DNA of 64,000 bases from Pisaster brevispinus (taxonomy: Eukaryota; Echinodermata; Asteroidea; Forcipulatida; Asteriidae): positions 21,236,027 through 21,300,026 of the forward strand of contig JAMKCF010000004.1 in assembly GCA_023634235.1 (NCBI GenBank). The letters run 5' to 3'. A program made the position numbers and the translations under genes. Of the stretch, positions 34,717-46,771 are shown in pieces. The stretch's first letter is position 1. Every line of letters starts with the position of its first letter. A model generated the notes under the pieces. The model saw only the letters and a program-made list of their open reading frames with translations, ran no database searches and was not told the origin of the DNA.

Positions 34717-34863
34717 CCTCGGAAAAAACAATGAAATCACATCCCTGTCATGGTTGAGCAAAGGAACAGACAAGCCAAAAGAAAAAGAAAAAAGGATTCC
34801 TCGGAAAAAACAATGAAATCACATCCCTGTCATGGTTGAACAAAGGAACAGACAAGCCAAAAG
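34717..34863. repeat. 82-bp direct duplication
   Basis: CCTCGGAAAAAACAATGAAA...GACAAGCCAAAAG repeats with one clear substitution, separated by an AAAAG tract. Confidence 0.88.
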
Positions 34864-35279
34864 AAAACAAAACCATTTAGCTAATCAATCCTAGAGAAAC
34901 CCCCCCCCCAAAAAAAAACACTGCTCGACAAAAGCAAAACAAAAAGTGATACGAAAAAAGGAAGGAATAATGCAACATGGCAAGTGAGCAACCATGAGAG
35001 GCAATCAAGCAAACAACCAAGCACATTAATAAGCCAAGTAAGAAACAAATAAACAAATACCTTACAGACAAGCTAAGAATCAAGCACAGAAACAATCATA
35101 CAAACACCCCTACAGACAAGCAAACAACCAAGCACAGAAACAAGCAAACAAATGACCCTCAACACAAGTCAACAGACACTGTAATTCACATCACAACAAA
35201 GACTGAACATTGTTTGACCCTTTATATAGATACATTATCATTTCAATGCATTCCAAATGACAGTAGAATTGGTCTTTAC

Positions 35280-35432
35280 CTGTTCATCTACATCGGACAA
35301 CTCCACCTCAGCTAGATCCACACTGTTGTAGTTAGGCTTCAGGTTGCCATAGGAATCCTTGGGTCGAAGGTCAGGATGATACAAGATGTACCCGTTGTTG
35401 GTAATTGCGAATGGGTAGCCATTTACACCAAG
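35280..35432 (-). CDS. CACNA2D3: alpha2delta exon 11 (Cache-type region)
   Basis: 51 codons, phase 0-0; acceptor gcattcag, donor gtaaag. Encodes [20 protein letters not shown] and [13 protein letters not shown], the family's Cache core with the conserved tyrosine and asparagines. Confidence 0.96.
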
Positions 35433-35510
35433 CTGAATGCAGAAAAATGTTACAAAGAGACTTAAATGAGAGGGAAGTATCTATCTCAAGTCAGTACCTC
35501 TTGACTTTAC

Positions 35511-35945
35511 AGGTAGGGTCATAGATCGGTAAATACTCAAAAAATTAATGGACATAAAAACTTACTTGGTGAGGAGCACTGCAGCTGTTGATAGTATAAA
35601 TAATTTTGGAAAAAGATTCCTCTTCGAAGTAATATGGTTTGAATGATTTTTCACCAAATAACATTTGAATCTGAGAAATAAGTCATCTAGGAATCGTTTC
35701 TCAGATTTCTGTGGGTTGGTGTCCGTTCGGGAATGCTGCAGCCAGAGATGCGGTTGGTTTCCGCTGTCACCTCGCTAAAGGTGGATGGATTGGACGTTTG
35801 TGTGAAAACACCGAAACAGCTTTTTATCGTTTTAAAACTACATATTCAGCTGAAACATTCACGTGTGAATATTATTGTATCTTTATTGACAATGTTGCCT
35901 GCAAATCAGCATTATATAGGCAAAAAGCAATCTATGACCCCACCT
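35511..35945 (+). mobile_element. TIR element, 'GGGTCATAGATTGG' family, copy 3
   Basis: Ends AGGTAGGGTCATAGATCGG and CAATCTATGACCCCACCT are inverted. Lies 78 bp upstream (gene sense) of exon 11. Confidence 0.8.
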
Positions 35946-36190
35946 TTCTACAAACAAAAGCAGTGAAAGTATTTTATAACACATTGAGACAGGGGCAACA
36001 AAAGTAATGAAAGTATTACATCAACTGAAATATATTATGTTCAAATGTTATGTTAGCGTTCGGTAAACATTTACTGATGGGCTGTTGCCTGTTTCCATAT
36101 TTTTGGCCAGTTTTTGGGGGACTGATTGTGCCTAAGACCTTTCTGAACAAGAACACATTTTGTGATTGTTGTTCTTATAGCTTAGCTTAC

Positions 36191-36271
36191 CTTATAGGGC
36201 GGAGTCAGTTTAAGAAGTTCTTTGACAGGAACATCCACCCCTGCAACTCCAAGTAAAATACCTTGCTCTCT
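36191..36271 (-). CDS. CACNA2D3: alpha2delta exon 10 (Cache-type region)
   Basis: 27 codons, phase 0-0; acceptor ctgacag, donor gtaagc. Encodes GILLGVAGVDVPVKELLKL, nearly identical to the family's GILLGVVGTDVPVKELL. Confidence 0.96.
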
Positions 36272-36403
36272 CTGTCAGGGAAAGACAAATCGATATTTGG
36301 TTATTTTTATGATATATTTCTGGTAATGAAACCAAGGTTGCTCATAAGTGAACTTTAATCACGGTAGCTGGCAAGCCTGAAGAAACCTGTAAACAAGGGT
36401 AAC

Positions 36404-36665
36404 TGCTATGTGAACCAGAAACACCGGGGTTAACCCCTACTCTTCAGTGATAAACATTCTGGGTTCTTTTACGTGCTCTACAAATCCTAGTACTCTGGAC
36501 CTACGGCTTAATGTCCCATCGGAAGGAGAAAGAAATTTTGGTAAAGTGTCTTGCTTATGGAAACAAGTGCCACGACCGGGACTCGAACCCACACTCTGCT
36601 GATCACAAACACCACAGCTTGGGTCTACTGGTGCTTCTATCTGCTCAGCTACGACACGCCACCTT
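36404..36665 (-). mobile_element. SINE (Leu/Ser-like head), copy 3
   Basis: Minus strand GGCGTGTCGTAGCTGAGCAG head and GTGGGTTCGAGTCCCGGTCG B box; ends in the shared CCGGTGTTTCTGG segment. Confidence 0.75.
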
Positions 36666-36866
36666 ATAATCTGATAAGGAAGGCAGGGCAGGGACAAAGT
36701 GTTGCAGCAAGACGCTTGCAAAGGGTTTAAAGACCATGTTTTCACCATTGGACACCCAAAGTTTTAATTTGGTTGCCAAGTACCAACTACTTATAACTTG
36801 TTTTGAACGATAATCCTCACCCAACAATTTCTTTAAAAAGTAACTGTAGAATCATAAGACACTTAC

Positions 36867-36923
36867 ATTACTTTCTTTCTTGTTGAAGACAGGTTGGGAA
36901 ACTGTAGTCATCAAGTGTAAACC
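36867..36923 (-). CDS. CACNA2D3: alpha2delta exon 9
   Basis: 19 codons, phase 0-0; acceptor gacatag, donor gtaagt. Encodes GLHLMTTVSQPVFNKKESN, matching the family's LMTTVAMPVF. The link from the previous exon is shorter than in mammalian alpha2delta-3. Confidence 0.92.
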
Positions 36924-38391
36924 CTATGTCAAAGAAAAACATCCACTGAATTAATTTTTTTGTCAATTGAACAAGTCCAAACCACGGCTTAAAAAGATTT
37001 TCCCCCAAGCTTCTATAAAAGTTCTTTTTAAAAATATTTGTTGTTTTGTCTTATATGTCAATTTCATTTCTTGCTCTATAATATTGTATTAACAGCATTA
37101 AATTTGACTGAGAATGAAGGTTAATAACTGGCACAAGTAATATAACAGTTAAATGAAAACGGCAACATTTTGTGCTTAGGCAGTGTAGTCTGCTTTGCAA
37201 AAACAGCTTATTCATTATGTGCATTTCAGCAGAATAAAATGATTGCAATTAAAACAATTAAAACAATCTTTTGAACTTACTTAAGTAGATTTGAATTTCT
37301 AAACATATCCCAATATATTTTTACTTTTTATGAAAGATTAGTAAATTGTGAAACTTGAATTATGCTGAAAACTCCCATAAATTGACAGCTAATGCAAGAA
37401 TTTGAGTGTGGAAAGCTTGACAAAAAAAGAAGTTTTGGTTCAAAAAAATATATATAGTAGACGCAGAAAAATAATCCAAGTACAACAGCTTTAGCTAGCT
37501 ACCATAAAAAAACACGATCAAAACACAAGCTGAGAAAAAATAATAATAATAAAATCAGAAATTGAACATCAAAGTTATAAATGAATTTAAAAGAATCAGG
37601 TACAACTTTACAGTTAGAACCTATTTCTATCAAAAGTAAAAAAAGCAGCTGGTTTTTAAGAATCTATAAACTACCACAAAGGTTTAGTAAAAAAAAAACG
37701 AAAAACAAAACAAACACAAAATTAAAATAAAAACAGGTTAGTGTTGTTTTATATAGGGAACCACAGTGTGTTAATTTGCTATAATAAACACCTCAGAGAG
37801 TTTATGCACTCTGATTGGTTGAAGACTGGTCACATGGGGTGTATTAACATGTGATATAAAGACCAGGTCTGTGAACTAGCAGATAAATGGCCCCTAAACA
37901 AGCACATTGTTGTGTAAAAGTTTTGTATGCACTGTGCTTGTTGTGTGGGGCACTATCAAGTCAACTGTTTTCTTTGTGAAAATTGTAAAAACAAAACAAA
38001 AAATTGGCAAGGACAGATGGTGCCAAGTGCACGCGCATGCCACGTGTGGGCGTGAACGCGCAGACATTGTATCAATAAGGTCACGCATGAAACCAATATA
38101 ATGCAAAGCACAGTCGAACACCAACCAAAGTATTTCTATGTATGGTGCGGTTAGTTTTCAAAACTCACATTCTGGTTCTTGAAAAAATGCATAAATACTT
38201 AATTATAAGAGATTAGGTCCCATGCAAAATTTTAACAGCCAAAAGAATTGCCCTTGAACATGAATACAACAATTCTAAAAATATCAGGCAACAAAATAAA
38301 ACATTACAAATTCTAATGTTTTTTACTGTCTTGTTGTTGTTGTTGTTGTTGTTTTTTTTTGGGGGGGGTGTATTAAAGCTTATACAACCAT

Positions 38392-38495
38392 GGTGGCTGG
38401 CCACTGTTAATGGACCTCGCCTTCAGCTCGGTCCATTAACAGTGGCCAGCCACCAACCCGGTCAATACCACGCAGTGAAGACCGGCTCCTTACAC
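38392..38495. repeat. Foldback with 25-bp perfect stem, copy 1
   Basis: Arms at 38392-38416 and 38430-38454 (GGTGGCTGGCCACTGTTAAT...) pair perfectly over a 13-nt loop; followed by ACCCGGTCAATACCACGCAG. Confidence 0.85.
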
Positions 38496-39540
38496 TTTTA
38501 TTGCCCATTTAAACCTCTTGAAAATCTTTTTCAAGATCATGACATTACAAGTAGAAATAATTAAGCAACATTGCTGACAGCAAAGCCCTATGGGCACAAA
38601 ACGGATACTGTCTATCACTAACAAATCAAGTGAAATAGTTCAAAGAAATGCATGCAGAGACAGAACTCATTCTCTACATACTCACCTGTCATGCCTTCAA
38701 ATATTCCATTTAGACAAATAAGTCTAACAAGGTATTTATTGAGTTATACATTTGTAGTTAATGGTGTTAGAATATATTAGTTGATTATAGTTATAGGGCA
38801 TTTGTTGTGAGTCAAATAGTCAATATTAGCTGAAACGGTGTTAATCTATTACCCAGCACCACAAGCATTGCAGTATGGAGGTTTGTGTTTCGCTCAATCA
38901 TTCATCTTTTTGAAGCAACCTTCATTTACCCTTTGCTAAATGTTGACTCGGACATTATTGCAAACAACTGTCAACAACTCTCCAAACTGCGACTGCACCA
39001 TATCAAACACACCTGTTTCAATATCACATGGCAGAGGTGCAGTACTCCTACATGTGGACAGATCATGGAAAGCTGTTTTTTTCGTGTTCTTGAAACTGAA
39101 CCAGGCAGGTTTATTTTACTTAAAGATCAACTTGAACGAAATCACTCCAACTCGTTTGATTATTTATCCTTGTTTATTTTGTGTTTAGCCATTATTTAGT
39201 CAAGAGTGCGAAGTTTTCCTCTCTGTAAATTTGTTTAAATTTGGTCAGAAAAACTAGGCACCCCCCCCCCTCAATTTTTGAACTAGCAAAGACCAATAAA
39301 AATGAGAAGTCAGATCAACACTGAACTACCAGTGCCTTAGATTCATAGGCAGTTTAATAGGGGCTTTTCGTGAAACTCTGCATTTTTGTCCAGCGTGACA
39401 CTGATAAAAATGTGTGTATTTTACGTTATGAAACCATTTGTATTGAGTTTTAAAAAATTGTATGTTTTCATTACACACTCCTTTACCTTTCTATAAGAAC
39501 AATAATGTTAGTTTTGTTCAAGTTGATCTTTAATGCAGTT

Positions 39541-39564
39541 GGGGGGGGGCACGTGCCCCCCCCC
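39541..39564. repeat. Perfect palindrome: nine G, CACGTG, nine C
   Basis: 24-bp perfect inverted repeat with an E-box core, followed by (CA)n. Confidence 0.85.
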
Positions 39565-39929
39565 ACACACACACACAAAGTTTGGAACAAAAATCATCTC
39601 TCTCTAAAATTGTTTATTCCCTTGGAGAAGAGCAACACAAAGGAGCACAAGGCCATTTCAAAAGGAAGAAGTATTGACTGATTTGAATTCAAGACAATGT
39701 CACATATGCATTTGTGAATATTTCTCATGATTCAACATATTGCTGCTTTTACAGCATGGTGCTAAATCAACCAACAAATATTAAGCTCCAAGTACGATGA
39801 CAAAAAGAAGTTCAAAGACTCTTGAAAAATAAGGTTTAAATTTTTCATTTTGGTGCTGTAAGTTTCTTTCCATACTGCAATGCTTGGATGGTGGGGTAAA
39901 ACTGTAAACGACAAATCAACCTCATTTAC

Positions 39930-40013
39930 CAGGGTGTCCATATAAACGTTGGTCCACACTGTAATGTGGTGCTGCTCAATCACCATAGGGCGACTCAGAA
40001 CATGGATGTATTT
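39930..40013 (-). CDS. CACNA2D3: alpha2delta exon 8
   Basis: 28 codons, phase 0-0; acceptor ttttccag, donor gtaaat. Encodes KYIHVLSRPMVIEQHH and VWTNVYMDTL; HVLSRP is a strongly conserved family motif after the VWA domain. Confidence 0.95.
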
Positions 40014-42112
40014 CTGGAAAAAAAAAAAACAACAACAACAACGAATTCATACAATTACAATTAAAGACAAATAGTTGAAGTGATTTGCAAAAATTATGCA
40101 ACTGTTACATTTCGTCAAAAAAAATTAAAAAATAAAACAAAATAGTATAAGCATCTGATGATATGTTTACATTCATAAAAAAGTTTGGAGTGAGTGTACA
40201 CTTCTAATAGACAACTTCAGACTATTATTGTTATTACTAGTATTTATTTGTATTATATCAAAATACAAAACAAGAAACTGATGACAGGAACTAAAAAAGT
40301 GAATTAAAACACTGTTGACCTTGGGCTTTAGCTCCCAAAAAATACAAGGTATTAAAAAACCATCAAAATATTTAAAAATGAAATTCAAGACAAAAAAGAA
40401 AGAAGATAAACTAACAAAGTAATAGACTATAAGAGATACAGGCTATAAAACTGGTCTCAAAGAATGTAACAGTTTCTTGTGTTATGTGTTGTTTATGTAA
40501 TTGCTTACTTCTGATACCAAAATTTTTTTAAAAACAGAAACTTGAAATAAAAATATCAATAATACTGCCAGGCGTAACCCCTTCTGCAGTTGACCTATTT
40601 TCCTCTCCTTTCCAGTTTATGATTGAAGTGCAACCAGAAGCATGACATTTTACCCAGTCCCTCAATTTACCCATCTTTAGTTTTGTTGTTTCTGCTCTTC
40701 CCCGAAACCTCCGAGGATTCTAGCAAAATGTCAAGTTGTCATTCTACTTTGGAGATGCTCATACTTGACTCATTGTGGGCCAGTTCAGATCAAGGCACAA
40801 GTTCCGCCCAGCGTGCCCTTAACAAGCAGAAACATGAATCCATTTTGTCCTTCTCTTTGTCCATTCACGAGGGTCGTCTAAGGGAACGTACGTGATCAGA
40901 AATCAACATTGAGCAGTCGAGTAGAACCGCACTAGAGCAGACTTCTATTAGCTCGTGTAGCGAGAAATTCAAGTCACCTTGGGAATTGTCGATCCCTTTA
41001 GATTTTTTTCCCAATTGAAGGCTCTTTAGTGCTGCCTTTTTTCTGTTTTTTTTTTTTTAGCTTTCGGTGTGAATTAATCGCATTAAATCAGAGCATTAGG
41101 CATAAATCCTTGAGGGAAGAGAGTTTGAGGAATATGTACTGTCATTTAAATTGCAGTAGATTGAATTTGCACGGACAAAATGTCCCATGTGTTAATGGCT
41201 GCTATTCTGTGATAATAATAGTATCTAGAAAAAAAGATAATTAAATCAAAGACACCAATAAAAATGGCATTCTACAAAGATATATCAGTAGCTCTTTTTA
41301 AAAACGTGAAAACCAGGCCAAGGTCTGAAGCTGGATGGACAATGCAAAATCTGTTCACAATGGTTTTTTTTTTATAGAGACTTGCAAAATGCGGCAAAAA
41401 TGTGACAAATTACAGTTTGTATCTCAACATTGGACACGTTTATGGTTGTCTATAGTATAGGCCTGCGTAGTTCGATATCAATGGTAAATCATTTTTCTGA
41501 AATTAATCACTTTTGTCTGTTAATTAAAACCGTGCTGTGAGGGCAGCTGTCAACATGGGCTGACATATTTTTAACATTTCCATTGTCTTAATCACATCCC
41601 ATACACTGGTTAGATCATATTCCATGATATCCTAAGCTGGACCATACCACACGTCCTAGAGGGGGTTGTCAGTCAACATGGGACAGTGATTTGGTTAGGA
41701 GGGGGCAGTACAAACTCTGCCACATCCTTTGTGTACAAAATCAGTATGTCAATTGTCAGTAATAGATGAAACAAAATTATAAAACTTGATTAACTAAGCA
41801 AACAAACAAGCTTAACCTAGGCAATACATTTAACATTTAAACAACATACTTAGATGAAAAAGATCGTTGAAAAACTGGAAGAAATTTTAACCTATCTAAA
41901 AAGCTTGTGCTGACAACGTACCACACGGACGTTGCAACCAAACAGGTTGCCCACAGCAGGCTTTTAACGTATTTCACTGAATTAATGTAAACAAATATTT
42001 TGAGATTTGAAAACAAACTAATGCAAACTCAATGCTTCACCGGTGTCCTGGAAAAACATTCACAGATTGGCCTGATGGCATTTGAACCTGCTTTTTCTAC
42101 ACACAGATACCA

Positions 42113-42356
42113 GGGATGAGAGTCATTGCTGACAACCAAAAAAAGTCTGAAACTAGGATCCAAATTTGAGGAGGTATGTTGAAACGATGACATTTCCACC
42201 TTTTGGCAAACCCCTGGAGTTATAGATTTCAGTGAGCTTTTAAGAACACTCTCCCCAGCGCTAAAGAAGTAGATCAAAGAGCAGGATTTCTTCATACATG
42301 GGAAAAAATAATGGCTGATTTTCTTCACCAGGCTGACTTTAAAAGTCTGAACTCAG
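42113..42356 (+). repeat. Dispersed repeat, uninterrupted copy
   Basis: Same sequence as the 51.5-kb repeat; reads straight through AAACCCCTGGAGTTATAG at the place where the other copy carries the foldback. Confidence 0.75.
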
Positions 42357-42511
42357 ATACAAATCAGAAATTTCTCACCCCTCATATATAATCGATTTCA
42401 GTCACTTTGATCTAATTAAGGGGTCATGACAGGTTTTCTCTCTATCCTTCATTCCCTAAAAAAAAACCCCAGGTTGTCCAGAATCTCCAAATTCCTACGA
42501 GGAATTGATGA

Positions 42512-42527
42512 GGGGGGGGGGGGGGGG
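42512..42527. repeat. Poly-G tract (16 G)
   Basis: Longest of several G runs; others of 11-13 G at 1973-1985, 23329-23341, 33253-33265, 49646-49656 and 53825-53837. All are G on the plus strand, so C in the calcium-channel pre-mRNA. Confidence 0.9.
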
Positions 42528-42741
42528 TCCACTCTAAGCAAAGTGTTTATCATTTCACCAGAGACTTGCTTAGAACTGGACTCTTAAGAGAGCATTTGGG
42601 TGCCTCTTTCCACAGCTTTACAGGACAAGTGATGTTTATTTTGATTTGTTTTTCCGTCAATTTATTCATGTTTTGGACTTCTGATGCCTGTTCACTCTCA
42701 TTTCTCTGTGAAAACAAAGAGAAATGAGGGTGAAATAACTA

Positions 42742-42993
42742 GGGCCTAACGTCATGGCTCTGCTTACTGCAGCATTTCTGCGTTTGCGATCACTAGTCTC
42801 CGTTAAGAGGGCAAGCGCTGAATTTCTGTGCTAGCTGTATAAGCGAAGAATGCCTAGTAATATGGAGTACGCCACGCGCACAGGCAAACGTTTCCTGCTA
42901 ACCCGTGAAATACAATTGATGTAAGCGTGGATTTCCCTGCCTCCATAAGCACCAATTCTTTGCTTGCGGTAAGCAGAGCCATAAAATTGAGCC
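42742..42993. mobile_element. Foldback element, GGCTCTGCTTAC family, copy 1
   Basis: About 250 bp, ends like GTCATGGCTCTGCTTACTG and GGTAAGCAGAGCCATAAAA inverted. Body shared with copies at 57.9 and 63.2 kb (GCTAACCCGTGAAATAC). Confidence 0.8.
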
Positions 42994-44117
42994 TAGCACA
43001 TGCCGTATAAATCGCAGTCTGAGGGTAAATCAATTAAGACAGTCCTACAGATAAGGCAAATTCTAGCCCAGTGTGGAACAAACAAATAATGCAGTGAAGG
43101 TTTGCTTTTTCAAAAGAATGCCCATAAGATATTTCACATTAACAATGAAAAATAGCCACAAAAAACAATAATAACAATTTAAAACATAAATGGTGCTTAT
43201 ATGTATTTTTATTTGTATGACCCATTTTTTTTTTAGGCCCATTTTATGATTTTCAAAAACGATAAAGGGTTGGTCCTTTGAAGAGAAGAAAACAAGAAAC
43301 ACACCTGTTCTGAGCAATCAAGGTTCCAGTACTCCATGGGTACTTTATATGGATGCATCTTTCTTACTAATTTATAGACATTTTCCATTGATACTCACAG
43401 ACATTGTATTTTTGCTGTTTAGAAAACTTAATTTGCTTCTGACCGACTGAAAATTTAATTGCATTCTTGCATTTCAGACGAAACCAAATTGAGAACGACG
43501 ATTAGGTTATTCAATTTGACAATGTTGCATCATTGAATGTTAGAATCAAATCTGATTAATGTAACCTCTGCAGTATTTCTATATTGTAAGAAGCACGCCA
43601 AAATGCAAATTGAATAAGTCATCACAATCAATCGTTCCTGAATAGCGCTGTATATTCACCAATGCTTCTACATAAAGCACTTGTCTAGCAGTGGACGACT
43701 TGAAATTGAAAGTCTCAAAAAACACATACCAGAGACAGTGTTCTGTATTTACTGTGAAAAAAATAAATACCACTTATAAATCCTGATTGTTTCTGAGTTT
43801 GAAAGAAGTTCTACAACTCACCCCTTTTTTATATTAATAAATAATGTATAACTCTGATTGGCTATATTTTCCCGCTTTTTTTCTGGATACTCTCCCTTAA
43901 TCCTTTGCTCCTATTTGTGCTATAAATGGATACGTTTGTGTTTGTTCTTGTTTATGCCTCTGACGAAGGTCCGGATTGGATCGAAAGCTAAGGCCATCTC
44001 CCCTACTAATTTTAATAAATAATAACAATAATATAATAATAATAGCAATAAGGAAAATGTTATCTTTGTTTTGCATGCTGTGATAATGTAAAATAATTCA
44101 GTCTTAACCCACGTATT

Positions 44118-44385
44118 TACCAATAAGGTACTAAAGGCGCTTGAACAAACAGAAACATTTCAAGAGACATCTTTGAATTTGTTGAATTCTGAGACCCATT
44201 TATGTAGCACCTTACAAGGGTTCACAAGGTGTTGTGGTGCATTCAGCAGCCACTGCCAGAAACACCGGGGCAAACCCCTTCTCTTAGCGATAAGTGTAGC
44301 TGGGTTCTTTTACGTGCATTACACACCACATGGGACCTATACGGCCCTAAATATCCCATCCGGATGTTTTTTAATAGGTAGAGAT
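44118..44385 (-). mobile_element. SINE (Leu/Ser-like family), body only, copy 4
   Basis: Body shared with the 8.2-kb copy (GTGTAATGCACGTAAAAGAA and CACCTTGTGAACCC on the minus strand); tRNA head missing. Confidence 0.65.
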
Positions 44386-44840
44386 ACATCTACGACTGAG
44401 TTTCAATCAACCTGTTTTGACAATCCATCTCAAATTCCTCAGACTATATCCTACTTCCTTTTAACAAACTTAAGTCTGAGTGTTATATTAATTCATCACC
44501 ATCTTGTTCAGTTTATATCAACAAGCCTCTTCTTCAGCAGACTATTGGTTATTATTGCAACAAAGCCTCGCAATTCTCAAGTGGAATACAAAACCTTGTG
44601 GGTGTTTCAGGGTCTCCAGTAACATAGAGGGATGGCCTACTTGATAATCCAGAATAACGTAAAAAAAAAAAAAGACCAACAATTTATCGGGCATGCAGTG
44701 TTCAAATGACGCTACAGAAGCTAGATTTATACAGCAATTTAGTTTCTGAATAATCAATATATCTGAGAGCTTGTTTAGTGTCAAGTTTTGTGTACCTTTC
44801 AATTTGATTTCATCAGGGTAGGGTCAGTCAGGGTAGAGTC

Positions 44841-44965
44841 AGGGTAGGGTCATAGACTGGTAAACACTCCAAAAACATTTATGACCATACCAACTTACTT
44901 GTGAATTAAACACCGCAGCTATTGATAGCATAAATAACTGAGTCTTGTGGAAAAAAATCCACATT
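44841..44965 (+). mobile_element. TIR element, 'GGGTCATAGATTGG' family, 5' fragment
   Basis: Starts AGGGTAGGGTCATAGACTGG and is cut off after about 125 bp by a SINE head. The terminal motif is repeated three times at 44,816-44,855. Confidence 0.65.
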
Positions 44966-45060
44966 ACTTGGTTGGGATTAGACCCTGCAACCTTTGCCAT
45001 GCTAGAGCAGATGTCTTACCACTAGACCACCGATCTAGCCCGATGGCTAGAGGCAGTTCC
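44966..45060 (-). mobile_element. SINE (Glu/Gly-like head), head only, copy 4
   Basis: Minus strand GGTGGTCTAGTGGTAAGACA with a tRNA-like half; body absent. Confidence 0.6.
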
Positions 45061-45072
45061 AATCCTATATTT

Positions 45073-45442
45073 TAATAATAATAATAATAATAATAACCTG
45101 TTTTTATATAGCGCTTTTCACACCCGAAGAGCGTCTCAAAGCGCTTCCGACATTATTACCCCTGGTCACTGGGCCTTAATTCATTCCTTAAACCATCTCA
45201 GCTCCCTGGGGAGTATACAGCCTGTGCAACAAATAATGCGCTACTCGGCTAAATCAATCACAAGAACCATCTCTGCCCTCACAGGTACCCATATTTACCC
45301 CTGGGTGGAGAGAAGTAATCATAGTTAAGTGTCTTGCTCAGGGACACAAGTGTCACGATCGGGATTCGAACCCACACTCTGCTGAACAGAAGCACCAGAG
45401 CTTGAGTTCGGTGCTCTTATCCTCTAGGCCACGACACCCTAT
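45073..45442 (-). mobile_element. SINE (Leu/Ser-like head), copy 5 with (AAT)n end
   Basis: Minus strand head GTGTCGTGGCCTAGAGGATA, B box GTGGGTTCGAATCCCGATCG, different body ending in GCGCTATATAAAAACAGG and an ATT/AAT tail at 45073-45099. Confidence 0.75.
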
Positions 45443-45465
45443 TTTAGCACTGGGGAGTACGCAAG

Positions 45466-45635
45466 GATGTTAATTTTGGTAAGACATCTGCTCTTGCATA
45501 GCAAAAGTAATGGGTTCGAATCCCACCCGAGTGATTTGCCTGTGGATTTATTTCACAGGACTTGGGAAAGTACTGAGTATACAGTGCTTAATACGCATCG
45601 GTGTAAGGGCAAAAACCAAACAAAGAACTATGCTC
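45466..45635 (+). mobile_element. SINE (Glu/Gly-like head), 5'-truncated copy 5
   Basis: Starts inside the head (GGTAAGACATCTGCTCT), B box ATGGGTTCGAATCCCACCCG, full body to CATCGGTGTAAGGGC. Confidence 0.7.
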
Positions 45636-45706
45636 TTGGATCATTTTAGAATGACACCTACTGAACTTTTGAAATGATCGAAAAGTGAGATAACTTTGGG
45701 ACTTAC

Positions 45707-45756
45707 CGAAGCATTTTCTTCCACATCAGCGATAGCACCAATTCTTGTGTAGTACC
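45707..45756 (-). CDS. CACNA2D3: alpha2delta exon 7 (end of VWA)
   Basis: 50 bp, phase 1 in, phase 0 out; acceptor attcttcag, donor gtaagt. Encodes (G)YYTRIGAIADVEENAS, matching the family's FFTQISTLADVQENV. Confidence 0.92.
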
Positions 45757-46092
45757 CTGAAGAATAAATACATAAAAACACAACCGGACATTTTGAAAAG
45801 AAGCTTTATTTCCAGAATGGTCTTAATGAATCAAACAACCATTTGGAACACTTTGTAATTTCAAATAAACATACAATTTCTGCTAAATCTTTACTTGAAA
45901 GTGTTTCTTTGAAAGCCTGTTTTGTAATCTGTACATTGCCCATTTTGGGGATTCCAACTGGGTTTAATGTCAAGGTTAACTAAGCCACAAGAATTTCAGT
46001 CTTTACCAACTTCCACTCTTTAATAGTATTATTTCTTCTGCCATGTTTGTATCAATTTGCTCCCAAGTCTTTTGAAGGTATATTGAAGGTAT

Positions 46093-46490
46093 ATTGGTTT
46101 TTACCAGCGTGATGCTGATTTATAGGCCAAATTATAAAGAAAGATACAATAAAAGTCACTTGTGAAAGTTTCCGCTGAATACAGTGTCTGCTTGCTGAGA
46201 AAACAGCAAAACAAATATTTTCACAAGATCGTCAAATCCATCCAGGTTTAGCGAGGTGACAGCGGGTACCAACCACACCTCTGGCCACAGCATTCCTGAA
46301 CAGACACCAACCCTCAGAAATTTGAGAAATGATTCATGCATGAATCGTGTCTCAGATTAAAATGTTTCGGGTGAAAAATTCTCCAAACCATATAACTTCG
46401 AAGGGAGTCCTTTCTCAAACTAGTTAACACTATCAGCAGCTGCAGTGGCATTTTTTGTTGTTGAATATTTACCAATCTATGACCCTACTA
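46093..46490 (-). mobile_element. TIR element, 'GGGTCATAGATTGG' family, copy 4
   Basis: Opposite orientation; the plus-strand right end is TACCAATCTATGACCCTA. The left end is worn. Confidence 0.75.
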
Positions 46491-46521
46491 TTAATGTGTA
46501 GTACTACCATTTGTATATTAC

Positions 46522-46600
46522 CTTTATTGGAACAGCTCATGTTCTGAACATTTGGATCGTCCTTAATATCGCCACCAATTAGATAAGTGAAAACACGCAC
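46522..46600 (-). CDS. CACNA2D3: alpha2delta exon 6 (VWA)
   Basis: 26 codons plus one base; acceptor ttttctag, donor gtaata. Encodes VRVFTYLIGGDIKDDPN and ends MSCSNK then G of a split Gly; matches the family's VRIFTYLIG...CANKG. Confidence 0.93.
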
Positions 46601-46771
46601 CTAGAAAACAATGTCAGATCATGGTCAGATTTTGAAACATTAAAACTGATCCACGCTGAGAAGAACAATCAGACCGTTAAAATGGAGAGCTGCATCATGG
46701 TTGCTGTAGCAACCCAAATTGACAACAATTACACATCGCCTTGAGAATCACCGCCTTGCTTCCAATGGAAT

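Larger units (their letters stand above)
24955..35279. other. Intron 11 contents (largest intron seen)
   Basis: 10.3 kb. Holds TIR elements at 25064-25497, 25507-25699, 26013-26473, 27670-28045, 28060-28319, 30171-30353 and 33681-33842, two tandem SINEs (29.1-29.5 kb), a dispersed repeat (30730-30925), a near-perfect hairpin (32231-32310), poly-G (33253-33265) and an 82-bp direct duplication (34717-34863). No exon with alpha2delta similarity was found in it. Confidence 0.6.
40014..45706. other. Intron 7 contents
   Basis: 5.7 kb. Holds a repeat with an unoccupied site (42113-42356), poly-G (42512-42527), a GGGCC-family foldback (42742-42993), a cluster of SINE pieces and a partial TIR element (44.1-45.6 kb). 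The 40.6-40.9 kb ORF on the plus strand has no recognisable domain. Confidence 0.6.

Noticed and set aside
40623..40895. 90-codon plus-strand ORF in intron 7
   Set aside because: No recognisable domain; length is expected by chance.
43850..44010. Possible end of a retroelement (CTGACGAAGGTCCGGATTGG)
   Set aside because: Only one short motif; not enough sequence to assign a class.
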